Of a DNA stretch of 64,000 nt, positions 34,758-43,751 are shown piece after piece (positions within the stretch are counted from its first letter, which is position 1; each line of letters opens with the position of its first letter). This DNA is from Sphingopyxis sp. Root154 (GTDB lineage: Bacteria > Pseudomonadota > Alphaproteobacteria > Sphingomonadales > Sphingomonadaceae), in the NCBI RefSeq assembly GCF_001427105.1, contig NZ_LMGI01000001.1:806001-870000 (forward strand), read 5' to 3'. The position numbers and the translations under genes are program-made. The notes below the pieces were generated by a model that was not told where the DNA came from, made no database searches, and worked only from the letters and a program-made list of their open reading frames with translations.

Positions 34758-35696
34758 TCAGAGCTTGGGAGGTGTCCCGGCAAAGGACACTCCGCCCGGC
34801 ACCGAACCCCCGCCACGCGAGCGGACCAGCGGCGTGCCCGGCGGCACCTGGATATCGTGCGAACCGATGATGATTTTCGCTGGCCCGTGGTGCACGTCAA
34901 ATATCGGCCAGCCCCGGTCGCTCTTCACCACCAGATGCTCGATATGGATGACCAGCGGCTCTCCCGCGCCTTTCGCCGCCATGATCGTGAAATGGTTGGT
35001 GTCGCCGATCCCGCCGATCTTGACGGGATCGAGACTGCTGAGCCGCGTCGCGCGGATGCTCGACCAGAGCCGGAAGTTACGCGCGTTGCGGCCGCTGACG
35101 CAGTCGTCGAGCAAAGTCTCGGTCGACTTCAGGTCGAATCCGCCGTCGCTATTGTCCCACGCGGCGCATTGGCGAAACAACATCCGCGCATTGCCCCGCT
35201 CGGTCGAGAAACCGTCGCCATTCCAATATTGCCTGGCCTTGCGCTGCCATTGAAAACCACGCATCGAGCAGCGCTCGACCCGGAAGTCGTGCGCGGTGCC
35301 GTCGAAGGCGATGCCGACCGGCAGGTCGGTCGCGCCTGTCGTCAGCATGCCGCTCGCGCTGACATCCTCGATCACCCCGTCATGGCTGTCATACCGAATG
35401 CGGGCGAAGCTGCGTTCGAGATCAGTCGCCCGCGCCCCGCGCACGCGGAGCCCGACGCTTCCCGCCCCCGCCAGTTCCGGCGCCGCCTTGTTCTCGATCA
35501 CCCGGTAGCCGCCCGCCACGCTGATATTGGCGATCTGCACATTGTGGACCGGCTCGCGGATCACGAACAGGCCGTTGCCGACATCGCGCGCGCGCACGCC
35601 GCGATAAACGGCGCCCGACTCCACGAAATAGACCGGCTCGCCCCCTGCATTGATCTGAACCGGCTTGGCGGCGAAGCGAGAGGATGGGTCATCCAT
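34758..35696 (-). CDS. Right-handed beta-helix repeat protein
   Basis: A 312-residue protein with irregular ~22-residue repeats rich in VxIxNxxxxG-like rungs (VHNVQIANISVAGGYRVIEN, GVIEDVSASGMLTT, HDFRVERCSMRGF, GNARMLFRQCAAWDNSDGGFDLKSTETLLDDCVS). This is the layout of right-handed parallel beta-helix proteins such as polysaccharide lyases and mannuronan epimerase-like proteins. No signal peptide is evident at the chosen ATG (MDDPSSRFAAK). It lies inside the exopolysaccharide locus between galU and the aldehyde dehydrogenase homologue, all on the minus strand. It could modify, cleave or bind the polymer, but no catalytic set is recognisable. Confidence 0.75.
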   Translation of the reverse strand: MDDPSSRFAAKPVQINAGGEPVYFVESGAVYRGVRARDVGNGLFVIREPVHNVQIANISVAGGYRVIENKAAPELAGAGSVGLRVRGARATDLERSFARIRYDSHDGVIEDVSASGMLTTGATDLPVGIAFDGTAHDFRVERCSMRGFQWQRKARQYWNGDGFSTERGNARMLFRQCAAWDNSDGGFDLKSTETLLDDCVSGRNARNFRLWSSIRATRLSSLDPVKIGGIGDTNHFTIMAAKGAGEPLVIHIEHLVVKSDRGWPIFDVHHGPAKIIIGSHDIQVPPGTPLVRSRGGGSVPGGVSFAGTPPKL

Positions 35697-35764
35697 GCCG
35701 CCGCGCTAATCGGAGCGCACCGATCAAGGCCAGCGCGATGCGGCGCGGCGTGGCGCGTCCGGGG

Positions 35765-37036
35765 TCAGTGCAGCGCGGGCGCTGCTCCACCCAGATCGTC
35801 GCCGGCGTCGCGCGCGGACGCACCCGAAAAACCGACCAAAGGCTCGCGACAAACGTGCCTCGTCCGGCTGAACCGTCGGAAGCCGGCTTCGCCATGGTCG
35901 ATGTTGAGCGTCATGCCCGCACCGGCCTTCGCCGCCGACGGAATTCGCCCGTCGATCGCGATCGCCGACGACAGCGTGTGTTCCAGCACGTGCCGGCGCT
36001 CGCCGGCATCACGGCCGAAATAATAGATGGCGAGCGGCGGCGGTCGCCGGTGGATCGTGGCAATCGCATCCTCGATCCGCGCATAATTGCGCAGCGGCAG
36101 GATCGGCCCCCGAAACTCCTCCTGCATCACCAGCATGTCCTCGCTGGCGTGGCGAATGATGTGGAGCGGCATAGCCGGCCCGCGCGGCTCCGCGGTCATC
36201 ACCTCGCCCCCCCGCGCGCGCGCGTCATCCAAAAGCCGCGCCAGCCGTCGATGTTCGGCGTCGGGCAACGCCGCTTCGTTCACCCCGGGCTGCATCGCCG
36301 CGCGCCACAGCCATGAAGCCATCGCCTCTTCCTGCTCTTCGGGCACGAGAAGATAGTCGGGCGCGAGCGGCGCGCGTCCGCCTTTGAGACGCTTGCGTGC
36401 AATCACATTGTCGGCCGCCTTGGCAAAATCGGCCGAGCGCCCGAGGATGACCGGCGACTTGTCCGAACGCGCAAGCGTCGCCCCATCGCCTTCCTGCGGT
36501 TCGCTGGTCACCAACAGGTCGAACGCCTGCTGTGCAAAGTCCGCGCCGGACGCCACCGCCAGTTCGAGCGGATCGAAGAAATCCGGCGCCAGCTCGCCGA
36601 CCAGCCGGCCCAGCTGCACCGAGGCCGCGTCGAATTTCAACGTCACCCTGTTGCCCGCGGCGAGCGCCCCCGCGAGAATGCCCGCCGTCCGGAGCAGCGG
36701 CAGCGACGCCGGCGCCGCTATGCCGATCACGCCGACCGGCAGATATTCCAAATAGTCGCCAGCCCCGCGCAGCCGCGCGAGCAGCCCGCGCCCGCTTTCG
36801 GCGCGCATCCAGCGGCCCACCCCGTCGATCGACGCCCGCAGCGCCGCGAGCGCCGGTGCCACTTCGATAAGCCTGGCGGAGTCCGAATCCTGATTCGGCT
36901 GGTCAGCGGCGAGCGCGTCGCACAGCGCATCGGCGTTTTTTTCGATCATCAGCACCGCGCGCCGCAGCCGGTCGCGGCGAATGGCCAGCGACACCGGCAA
37001 GTCGGCGAAAAATGCCCCACGTTGCGCTTCCAGCAT
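35765..37036 (-). CDS. Aldehyde dehydrogenase-family protein lacking the catalytic residues
   Basis: A 423-residue homologue of coniferyl-type aldehyde dehydrogenases: LRRAVLMIEKNADALCDAL at the N-terminus, YLPVGVIGI, KSPVILGRSADFAKAADNV, LAPDYLLVPEE, EEFRGPILPL, and the C-terminal HGEAGFRRFSRTRHV match the family in order. The key residues are missing. The catalytic Cys (normally GQTCVAPDY) is Pro223 in GGRAPLAPDY. The general-base Glu (LELGGKSP) is Ala189 in TLARSDKSP. The PWNFP oxyanion Asn segment reads PASLPL. The frame is intact and full length, so this is a conserved-looking pseudoenzyme rather than a decaying gene. It may have a structural or regulatory role in the polysaccharide locus, but this is inference. 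Confidence 0.85.
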   Translation of the reverse strand: MLEAQRGAFFADLPVSLAIRRDRLRRAVLMIEKNADALCDALAADQPNQDSDSARLIEVAPALAALRASIDGVGRWMRAESGRGLLARLRGAGDYLEYLPVGVIGIAAPASLPLLRTAGILAGALAAGNRVTLKFDAASVQLGRLVGELAPDFFDPLELAVASGADFAQQAFDLLVTSEPQEGDGATLARSDKSPVILGRSADFAKAADNVIARKRLKGGRAPLAPDYLLVPEEQEEAMASWLWRAAMQPGVNEAALPDAEHRRLARLLDDARARGGEVMTAEPRGPAMPLHIIRHASEDMLVMQEEFRGPILPLRNYARIEDAIATIHRRPPPLAIYYFGRDAGERRHVLEHTLSSAIAIDGRIPSAAKAGAGMTLNIDHGEAGFRRFSRTRHVCREPLVGFSGASARDAGDDLGGAAPALH

Positions 37037-37347
37037 CTCACCCTTCCCGCATTTTATCCTGTCCAGCTTCTACTCCGACGCCGACCCGTGGCAAGATCAA
37101 GTCGAAGCGTTTCGTCGCATTGCAGCCAATTCGCCTGGCCGTCGTTTAGGCAAAGCCCCGAATTATCCGCTTCTAATATATCGCATTTTTTCACCTTGTC
37201 CCGTTCTGGGTCGGGATTTTGGGAACGATCATTTCGCCTTTCAATTGCCTCCGCTCAAAGCTGGCAAGTTGACCGTTAACCGTTGCGACGCGATTGTTCG
37301 CACGTGCAGCAAAAAGCCGACTTCATATAAATAGGGAGCAGCGCGTA
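37037..37347. promoter_or_regulatory. 311-bp divergent intergenic region
   Basis: The gap between the aldehyde dehydrogenase homologue (minus) and the UDP-glucose dehydrogenase gene (plus) contains no convincing gene. It is less GC-rich than its neighbours, with TATAAAT at 37326-37332 and TTGACC at 37268-37273, so it probably holds the promoters of both polysaccharide runs. I saw no clear operator. Confidence 0.5.
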
Positions 37348-38694
37348 ATGCGTATCGTAATGATCGGGTCCGGCTATGTCGGGCTGGTTTCGGGCGCGTG
37401 TTTTGCCGATTTCGGCCATCATGTGACCTGCGTCGACAAGGACGCGAACAAGATCGCCCGCCTTCAGGCCGGCGGCATCCCCATCTATGAGCCCGGTCTC
37501 GACGACCTGGTCGCGCGCAATGTCGCGGCGGGCAATCTCGCCTTTACCACCGAACTGTCCGAGGCGGTCGGCGCGGCCGACGTCGTGTTCATTGCGGTCG
37601 GCACCCCCAGCCGCCGCGGCGACGGCCATGCCGACCTGTCTTATGTCCATGACGCGGCGCGCGAGATCGCCGGGGCACTCTCCGGCTTCACCGTGATCGT
37701 CACCAAATCGACCGTGCCCGTCGGCACCGGCGACGAGGTCGAGCGGATCATCCGTGAGTGCAACCCCGCCGCCGAATTCGCCGTCGCCTCCAACCCCGAA
37801 TTCCTGCGCGAAGGCGCCGCGATCGAGGATTTCAAGCGCCCCGACCGGGTCGTGATCGGCATCGAGGACGAGCGCGCGCGCGCGCCGATGAAAGAGGTCT
37901 ATCGCCCGCTGTCGCTGAACAAGGCGCCGATCGTCTTCACGAGCCGCCGCACCAGCGAGCTGATCAAATATGCCGCCAACGCCTTCCTCGCGATGAAGAT
38001 CACCTACATCAACGAGATGGCGGACCTGTGCGAACAGGTCGGTGCGGACGTCCAGGAGGTCGCGAGCGGCATCGGGCTCGACAACCGGATCGGCGCGAAG
38101 TTCCTGAATGCCGGCCCCGGCTATGGCGGCTCCTGTTTCCCCAAGGACACGCTTGCGCTGATGAAGACAGCGCAGGATCACGACGCGCCGCTGCGGCTGA
38201 TCGAGGCGACGGTCGCGGTGAACGATCAGCGCAAGCGCGCGATGGGCCGCAAGGTCATCGCCGCGCTGGACGGGCGCGTGCGCGGCCGTACCGTCGCGGT
38301 GCTCGGCCTGACCTTCAAACCCAACACCGACGATATGCGCGACGCGCCGTCGATCGCGATCATCCAGACGCTGCAGGACGCCGGCGCCAGGGTGCGCGCC
38401 TATGACCCCGAGGGCATGGACGCCGCCAAAGCGGTGCTGACCGACGTCGAATATGCGTCCTCGGCCTATGCCGCCGCCGAAGGCGCGGCGGCGACCGTGA
38501 TCGTCACCGAATGGGACGCCTTCCGCGCACTCGACCTCGTGCGCCTCAAGGCCGCAATGGCCGAGCCGGTGCTCGTTGACCTGCGCAACATCTATCCGCC
38601 CGCACGAGCAGAAGAAGCGGGCCTGCGCTACGTCGGCATCGGCCGGCCTGGCCAGTCCGCAGACGATGCCGCGAACGAGAGGCACGCCGCGTGA
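37348..38694 (+). CDS. UDP-glucose 6-dehydrogenase
   Basis: A 448-residue cytoplasmic enzyme that oxidises UDP-glucose twice to UDP-glucuronate with NAD. The N-terminal Rossmann motif is IGSGYVGLVSGACFADFGH, followed by STVPVGTGDEVERII, SNPEFLREGAAIEDF (with the active-site Glu), and the catalytic Cys in GPGYGGSCFPKDTLAL. The C-terminal UDP-binding domain has LGLTFKPNTDDMRDAPS. The ATG at 37348 follows AGGGAG; an upstream in-frame start adds 18 residues without family similarity. It is followed by the epimerase with a GTGA overlap, so glucuronate is made and epimerised in one transcript. Confidence 0.96.
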   Translation: MRIVMIGSGYVGLVSGACFADFGHHVTCVDKDANKIARLQAGGIPIYEPGLDDLVARNVAAGNLAFTTELSEAVGAADVVFIAVGTPSRRGDGHADLSYVHDAAREIAGALSGFTVIVTKSTVPVGTGDEVERIIRECNPAAEFAVASNPEFLREGAAIEDFKRPDRVVIGIEDERARAPMKEVYRPLSLNKAPIVFTSRRTSELIKYAANAFLAMKITYINEMADLCEQVGADVQEVASGIGLDNRIGAKFLNAGPGYGGSCFPKDTLALMKTAQDHDAPLRLIEATVAVNDQRKRAMGRKVIAALDGRVRGRTVAVLGLTFKPNTDDMRDAPSIAIIQTLQDAGARVRAYDPEGMDAAKAVLTDVEYASSAYAAAEGAAATVIVTEWDAFRALDLVRLKAAMAEPVLVDLRNIYPPARAEEAGLRYVGIGRPGQSADDAANERHAA

Positions 38695-39704
38695 CCGACG
38701 ACAGCCCCATTTTGGTAACCGGCGCCGCGGGCTTCATCGGCCATGCGGTGTCCGAACGGCTCCTCGCGCGCGGCGAACGCGTGCTCGGGCTCGACAATTT
38801 CACCGACTATTACGACGTTTCGCTCAAAAAGGCGCGCACCGCGCGGCTGGTCGATAATTTCAACTTCCGGCTGATCGATGGCGACATCGCGAGCCCGGGA
38901 TTGATCAGCGAGCTCGTGGAAGCGAACGGCATCCGCCGGATCGTTCATCTCGCCGCGCAGGCGGGCGTGCGCTACAGCCTCGAAAACCCCTTCGCTTATG
39001 AGCATAGCAACCTCAAGGGGCATCTCGCGGTGCTCGAGGCGGCGCGCCACGCGGGCAATATCGAGCATCTCGTCTACGCTTCGTCGAGTTCGGTCTATGG
39101 CGACCGCCCGCTCGGCGGCACCGGCTTTCGCGAGGACGAGCCCTGCACCGCGCCGGTCTCGCTCTATGCGGCGACCAAGCGCAGTTGCGAGTTGATGAGC
39201 GAAAGCTATGCCAAGCTCTATCACCTGCCGCTCAGCGGGCTGCGCTTCTTCACTGTCTATGGCCCGTGGGGCCGTCCCGACATGGCCTATTATGGTTTCG
39301 CGCAGAAGATTCTCCTAGGCCAGCCGATCGAGGTGTTCGGCGAGGGCCGGATGGCGCGCGATTTCACCTATATCGACGATATCGTCGACGGGGTGGTGGG
39401 CGTGCTCGACCGGCCGCCGGCGGGCGGCGAAAACCGGCTGCTCAACATCGGCGACTGTAATCCCGTCGGACTGATGGACATGATCGCAGTGCTCGAACGC
39501 GCGCTCGGCCGGCCGGCGATCAAGCTGATGCGGCCAATGCAGCCGGGCGACGTGACCGCGACCTACGCTGACATTTCGGCGATCAACGCGCTCACCGGAT
39601 ACAGCCCCAAGGTCCCGCTTGCGCGGGGGATCGAGCGGTTCGTCGACTGGTATCTGGGCGAAATAGAAAATGGTGGAAGAGGGCCGATGGCAGCGGTGGC
39701 CTGA
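38691..39704 (+). CDS. UDP-glucuronate 4-epimerase-like NAD-dependent epimerase
   Basis: A 337-residue short-chain dehydrogenase/reductase of the extended type that probably converts UDP-glucuronate to UDP-galacturonate. It has the NAD motif VTGAAGFIGHAV, the LAAQAGVRYSLENPFAYEHSN segment typical of CapI/LspL epimerases, the catalytic Tyr-x-x-x-Lys (LYAATKRSCELM) with SSSSVYG before it, and RFFTVYGPWGRPDMA. The GTG start overlaps the stop of the dehydrogenase by four bases. The assignment to UDP-glucuronate rests on these motifs and on the neighbour; another UDP-sugar is possible. Confidence 0.9.
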   Translation: MTDDSPILVTGAAGFIGHAVSERLLARGERVLGLDNFTDYYDVSLKKARTARLVDNFNFRLIDGDIASPGLISELVEANGIRRIVHLAAQAGVRYSLENPFAYEHSNLKGHLAVLEAARHAGNIEHLVYASSSSVYGDRPLGGTGFREDEPCTAPVSLYAATKRSCELMSESYAKLYHLPLSGLRFFTVYGPWGRPDMAYYGFAQKILLGQPIEVFGEGRMARDFTYIDDIVDGVVGVLDRPPAGGENRLLNIGDCNPVGLMDMIAVLERALGRPAIKLMRPMQPGDVTATYADISAINALTGYSPKVPLARGIERFVDWYLGEIENGGRGPMAAVA

Positions 39705-39741
39705 GCCGGGAAATCCGGCCGGGCGCTAATGGAGTTTAACA

Positions 39742-40932
39742 ATGCTGCAACGGACAAGTCTGTCTTCCAGCGCGCCCGCGGGCGCGCCCGTCATCTGCGT
39801 GACCGGCCTCCGCGGCTTCCCGCACGTAATGGGCGGGATCGAAAGTCACTGCGAGGAGCTTCTCCCGCGGATCAAGGCGATCTGGCCCGATCACCGCTCG
39901 GTCGTGCTCGGCCGCGCGCCCTACCTGCCCGAGCCGGTGGGCGAGCATCGCGGCGTCGAGATTATCGGCATCCCCTGCCCTCGCTCGCAAAATCTCGAGG
40001 CGGTGGTGTCGACCTTCCTTGCGGTCCTGTCCGCCCGCAAGCGCGGCGCCGGGCTGATCCATATCCATGCGATCGGTCCCGGTCTGCTCGCGCCGCTTGC
40101 CCGGCTGCTCGGGCTGAAGGTGGTCGTGACGCATCATGGCACGGACTATCACCGCGCCAAATGGGGCCTGCTCGCACGCACCGCGCTGCGCACCGGCGAG
40201 TGGCTGGCGCTCAGCTTTGCCAATCGCGTCATCGCCGTCTCGCCCTCGCTCGCCGCACAACTCCGGCAGAGCTTCCCGAAACGCGCGCACGCGATCTCCT
40301 ACATTCCCAACGGCACATCGGACCTGCCCGGCGATGCCGATCCGGCGCTGGTGCTCGAACGACTGGGCCTCAAGGACAATGATTTCCTCCTCGCCGTGGG
40401 CCGACTCGTCCCGGAGAAGGGCCTGCACGACCTGATCGACGCCTATGAGCGCTCGAATTGCACCGCCAAGCTGGTGATCGCCGGCTCGGCCGATCACGAA
40501 AGCGAATATGCCCGCGAACTGCTCGCACGCGCCGGCGACCGCGTGATCTTTGCCGGCGTCCAGTCGCGCGCGACACTGAAATGCCTCTATGAACATTGCG
40601 CGCTGTTCGTGATGCCTTCCTATCACGAGGGCCTGCCGATCGCAGCGCTGGAAGCGGCGAGTTGCGGCGCGCGGATGCTGCTGAGCGACATCCCCGCCAA
40701 TCTCGACATCGCGCTCGACAGGCAGAATTATTTCCCGGTCGGCGACGTCACCGCGCTCACCGAGCGGCTGAACGCCGATTGCGCGGAGTTTCAGGTCGAC
40801 CGCGACGCCGTGCGCGCGCGCTTTAGCTGGGACAAGGCGGCGGAGGACACGCTCGACGTCTATCGCGCCACGCTCGCGCCGGGCCGGACCGCCCCGCGCA
40901 CTTCCACCTATTCCGACGCGGTCGAGGCTTAG
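39742..40932 (+). CDS. Glycosyltransferase family 4 (GT-B fold)
   Basis: A 396-residue cytoplasmic GT-B glycosyltransferase that adds a sugar to the lipid-linked repeat unit. The N-terminal glycine-rich acceptor loop is GLRGFPHVMGGIESHCEEL, and VVVTHHGTDYHRAKWG is a typical GT4 segment. The donor domain has AVGRLVPEKGLHDLIDAY and the E-x7-E signature within PSYHEGLPIAALEAASCG. It follows the epimerase by 37 bp and converges by 4 bases on the small gene at 40929. The sugar donor cannot be read from the sequence. Confidence 0.92.
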   Translation: MLQRTSLSSSAPAGAPVICVTGLRGFPHVMGGIESHCEELLPRIKAIWPDHRSVVLGRAPYLPEPVGEHRGVEIIGIPCPRSQNLEAVVSTFLAVLSARKRGAGLIHIHAIGPGLLAPLARLLGLKVVVTHHGTDYHRAKWGLLARTALRTGEWLALSFANRVIAVSPSLAAQLRQSFPKRAHAISYIPNGTSDLPGDADPALVLERLGLKDNDFLLAVGRLVPEKGLHDLIDAYERSNCTAKLVIAGSADHESEYARELLARAGDRVIFAGVQSRATLKCLYEHCALFVMPSYHEGLPIAALEAASCGARMLLSDIPANLDIALDRQNYFPVGDVTALTERLNADCAEFQVDRDAVRARFSWDKAAEDTLDVYRATLAPGRTAPRTSTYSDAVEA

Positions 40933-41207
40933 GCGCCGAGCCGGGCGAGGACTTTCGCCCGGTCCGCCGCATCGATCGGCCCACGTACTTCGATTCCTGC
41001 ACCGGTCTGCGTCGCTCGCGCGATCCGCGGGTGCCACGCATTCTCCCGCCACGCCCAGCTGCGAATTCGCCAGCGCCCCGGCTCGTCGGAATCGATCGCC
41101 AGCGTCGGCCGTCCCGTCTTTTCGGACCCGGACCCGGGGTCTTTTGCAGTGCATGCGCTGCCGGCCGCCGCGGCGGCCATCGAAGTCAGAAGCGTTCGTC
41201 GATCCAT
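40929..41207 (-). CDS. Small exported protein of unknown function
   Basis: A 92-residue protein beginning MDRRTLLTSMAAAAAGSACTAKD. This can be read as a Tat signal (DRRTLL) or as a lipoprotein signal with Cys19 in GSAC, although Gly at -3 is unusual for a lipobox. The mature part has two short beta-rich segments (RWRIRSWAWRENAWHPRI and GAGIEVRGPIDAADRAKVL). I do not recognise a family. AGGATACGG precedes the ATG. It follows the acyltransferase gene by 15 bp and is probably in the same transcript, so it may be an envelope accessory factor in polysaccharide decoration. Confidence 0.7.
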   Translation of the reverse strand: MDRRTLLTSMAAAAAGSACTAKDPGSGSEKTGRPTLAIDSDEPGRWRIRSWAWRENAWHPRIARATQTGAGIEVRGPIDAADRAKVLARLGA

Positions 41208-41222
41208 TTCCGTATCCTGTAG

Positions 41223-42383
41223 CTAGGGCGCGGCGATCTTTTCGGGCACGGTCTGAAGCGCGCGCGGCGTGCTGCCCCCGGCCACGCGCTTGATCATCGC
41301 CTTGCCCAGCCGCTGTCCGGGCAGCTCGACCAGCTTATAGGTCACAAAGGCAAGCGCGTAAGTCACCGGCACCACGACCGCTCCGGTCAGGGCGAACCGG
41401 CCGGCGGCGCCGAGCCCGGTGCCGAACTGCGCGATCACCGCCGCCGCGACGGGCTGCAGGATCAGCAGGTGGATCAGATAGGTGCCGTAAGAAAGCTCGC
41501 CCAGCCAATAAAAGGGGCGGCTGCCGAGCAGGCGCGAAACCCAGCCGATCACGCCGAGCGAACGCCAATGAACCAGTGCGAAAAATCCGAACACGAGCAG
41601 TTCGCGCACCGCGAAATGGAGCAGATCCTGATCGCCCCCGATCGGAATCGCGGCGAGCAGCATCGCCGCGCCAAGGCGCCACCATAGCCGCGCGCGGCTC
41701 TCCCCCGGATCGGCGGCGATCAGCATGCCGGCGAGGAAAAGCTGGAGCTTCAATGGCAGGAAGGATGGCATCGGATAATCGAGCCCCGCCGCCCCGGCGA
41801 GCAAGGCGATGGCCACACCGCCGCCCGCCGCGACCAGCGCCGCGGGCACCCAGCCGATCCGCCGTCCGAGCAGGATGAGAAAGGGAAAGAGCAGGTAGAA
41901 TTGCATTTCGAGCCCGAGGCTCCAGTCGGGCAGCGGCGTACGAAAGGCATATTCGGGCAGCAATCCGAACAGGAAGGTCAGATGCAGGACGATATTGGTG
42001 AGGCTCGCATCGGTATAGCGCTCCGTCGGCTGGAGCGCCTGCCCGAGGAAGCTGTCGATCGCGACGCGGTCGGCATAGATCGACGGCCCCGCGATCAGCG
42101 CCGCTGCGAGCGTCACATAGAACAGCGGCGCCAGCCGGAAAAAACGGCGCGTCCAGAACGCCGCCCAGGTACCGGGCGCATCCCAGTCTTCGCTGCCCGC
42201 GCGCAGCCGGTACTGGTACATCATCAGGAAGCCCGAGAGCAGGATGAACAGGTCCACGCCGAGGTCCGGCTTGCCGATCAGCGGCAAGCGGAAACCGGTC
42301 AGGATCATCATATGCCCGATGAGCACCCAGAGGGCCGCGACGCCGCGCAGGCCATCCAGACACTCGACTCGCCGAATGTCCAT
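41223..42383 (-). CDS. Acyltransferase family 3 membrane protein (polysaccharide O-acylation)
   Basis: A 386-residue inner-membrane acyltransferase with about ten helices. Family markers are the N-terminal LDGLRGVAALWVLIGHM with the catalytic His, FILLSGFLMMYQY, FWTRRFFRLAPLFYV, and LGELSYGTYLIHL near the end. It would transfer an acetyl or similar group to a sugar of the polymer or of its lipid-linked precursor. The ATG at 42383 is preceded by GGAGG at the right distance; an in-frame start at 42398 is less well placed. It is divergent from the glycosyltransferase at 42570. Confidence 0.92.
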   Translation of the reverse strand: MDIRRVECLDGLRGVAALWVLIGHMMILTGFRLPLIGKPDLGVDLFILLSGFLMMYQYRLRAGSEDWDAPGTWAAFWTRRFFRLAPLFYVTLAAALIAGPSIYADRVAIDSFLGQALQPTERYTDASLTNIVLHLTFLFGLLPEYAFRTPLPDWSLGLEMQFYLLFPFLILLGRRIGWVPAALVAAGGGVAIALLAGAAGLDYPMPSFLPLKLQLFLAGMLIAADPGESRARLWWRLGAAMLLAAIPIGGDQDLLHFAVRELLVFGFFALVHWRSLGVIGWVSRLLGSRPFYWLGELSYGTYLIHLLILQPVAAAVIAQFGTGLGAAGRFALTGAVVVPVTYALAFVTYKLVELPGQRLGKAMIKRVAGGSTPRALQTVPEKIAAP

Positions 42384-42569
42384 TAAATACCTCCGCAAAA
42401 TCGTCCGTCGATGTTCGCCCTGATAGACGCCTCGCGTCGCGAAACCCCTTTAAATCGGCCAGTTGCCCTAGCGGGGCGATGAAGCGGGCGGACCTGTGTG
42501 CACTGCAACAAATGCCCGTGGTAGGAGTTCTCCAGTGGCGAATTCCGCCCGAAACTCCAGCGAGGAACC

Positions 42570-43751
42570 ATGCTGCACCGAAAGCGGATTTTATTCGCGA
42601 TCAACTCGCTCGTGGGGGGCGGCGCCGAGCGCGTTCTGGCCACCCTGCTGGCCGGGTCCGTGCCCTGGCGCACGCGCTACGACATCCATCTCGCGCTGCT
42701 CGACGACGAGCCGCGCGCCTATGACGTGCCCGACTGGGTCGAGGTTCATCAGCTCGATGCCCGGCACAAATTGCTGCCGAGCCTGACCCAGCTTCGCGCG
42801 CTTGTAGGGCGCGTGTCGCCCGATGCGACGCTCAGCTTCCTGACCCGCGCCAATATCGCCAACGCCTGGGCGATGGCGGGGCGGCGTCGGCCCTGGCTGA
42901 TCAGCGAGCGGGTCAACACCAGCGCCCATCTGGGCGACGCGCGCGCGGCCAAGGCGATGGTTCGCATGGTTTATCCGCGCGCCGCGCATGTCATCGCGGT
43001 GTCCGAAGGCGTGGTCGACGATCTTGCCGCCAATTTCGGCGTCGCGCGCGCGCGCATGTCGGCGATCGCCAATCCGGTCGACCATCGGCGCATCGCCGAA
43101 CTGGCAGCCGAGCCACCCGCCTTCGTGCCTGCCGATCGCTATATCGTCTCGGCCGGGCGGCTCATGCCGAACAAGAATTTTCCACTCCTTCTGCGCGCCT
43201 ATGCGCAGGCCTCGCCGCGCGAGCGCCTCGTCATCCTTGGCGAAGGCCCGGAGCGTGGCGCGCTCGAAGCGCTCGCCGCTTCGCTCGGCATTTCCGACCG
43301 GGTCGATATGCCCGGCTTCGTCGCCAATCCCTTCGCGGTCGTCGCGCGCGCAGCGCTTTACGCGATGCCCTCCAACGCGGAGGGCTTCCCCAACGGACTT
43401 GTCGAGGCGATGGCGTGCGGCGTCCCCGTCGTCGCGACCAATTGCGCATCAGGTCCGTCCGAAATTCTGGCCGGCCGGTCGCGCGATGCGATCAGCGGCA
43501 GGATCGATGTCGATGCCGGTGCGTTGGTGCCGACCGATGGTGTTGAAGCCTTTGCCGCGGCACTGGTCGACGTGCTCGCCGTGCCGCGCCGCAGCGCCTG
43601 CGGCGCGCGGGCGCGCGACCGCTCGCTGGCCTATGGCGTCGAACAGGCGGCCGCAAATTACTGGGCGCGGATTGAGGCGGCGCTGCGCGCGCCGTCTGCC
43701 GCGTCCGAAATCGAAGACATGTCAGCGTATCGTCCGGGAGTAAGTTCATGA
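42570..43751 (+). CDS. Glycosyltransferase family 4 (second)
   Basis: A 393-residue GT-B enzyme. The acceptor domain begins KRILFAINSLVGGGAERVLATLL with the double-glycine loop. The donor domain has SAGRLMPNKNFPLLLRAYAQA, LGEGPERGALEALA and the E-x7-E element in PSNAEGFPNGLVEAMACGVPVVATNCASGPSEIL. This last segment recalls N-acetylgalactosamine- or galactose-type GT4 transferases such as PglA, but the donor is not proven. CGAGGAACC precedes the ATG. Its stop overlaps the export lipoprotein start by ATGA. Confidence 0.92.
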   Translation: MLHRKRILFAINSLVGGGAERVLATLLAGSVPWRTRYDIHLALLDDEPRAYDVPDWVEVHQLDARHKLLPSLTQLRALVGRVSPDATLSFLTRANIANAWAMAGRRRPWLISERVNTSAHLGDARAAKAMVRMVYPRAAHVIAVSEGVVDDLAANFGVARARMSAIANPVDHRRIAELAAEPPAFVPADRYIVSAGRLMPNKNFPLLLRAYAQASPRERLVILGEGPERGALEALAASLGISDRVDMPGFVANPFAVVARAALYAMPSNAEGFPNGLVEAMACGVPVVATNCASGPSEILAGRSRDAISGRIDVDAGALVPTDGVEAFAAALVDVLAVPRRSACGARARDRSLAYGVEQAAANYWARIEAALRAPSAASEIEDMSAYRPGVSS

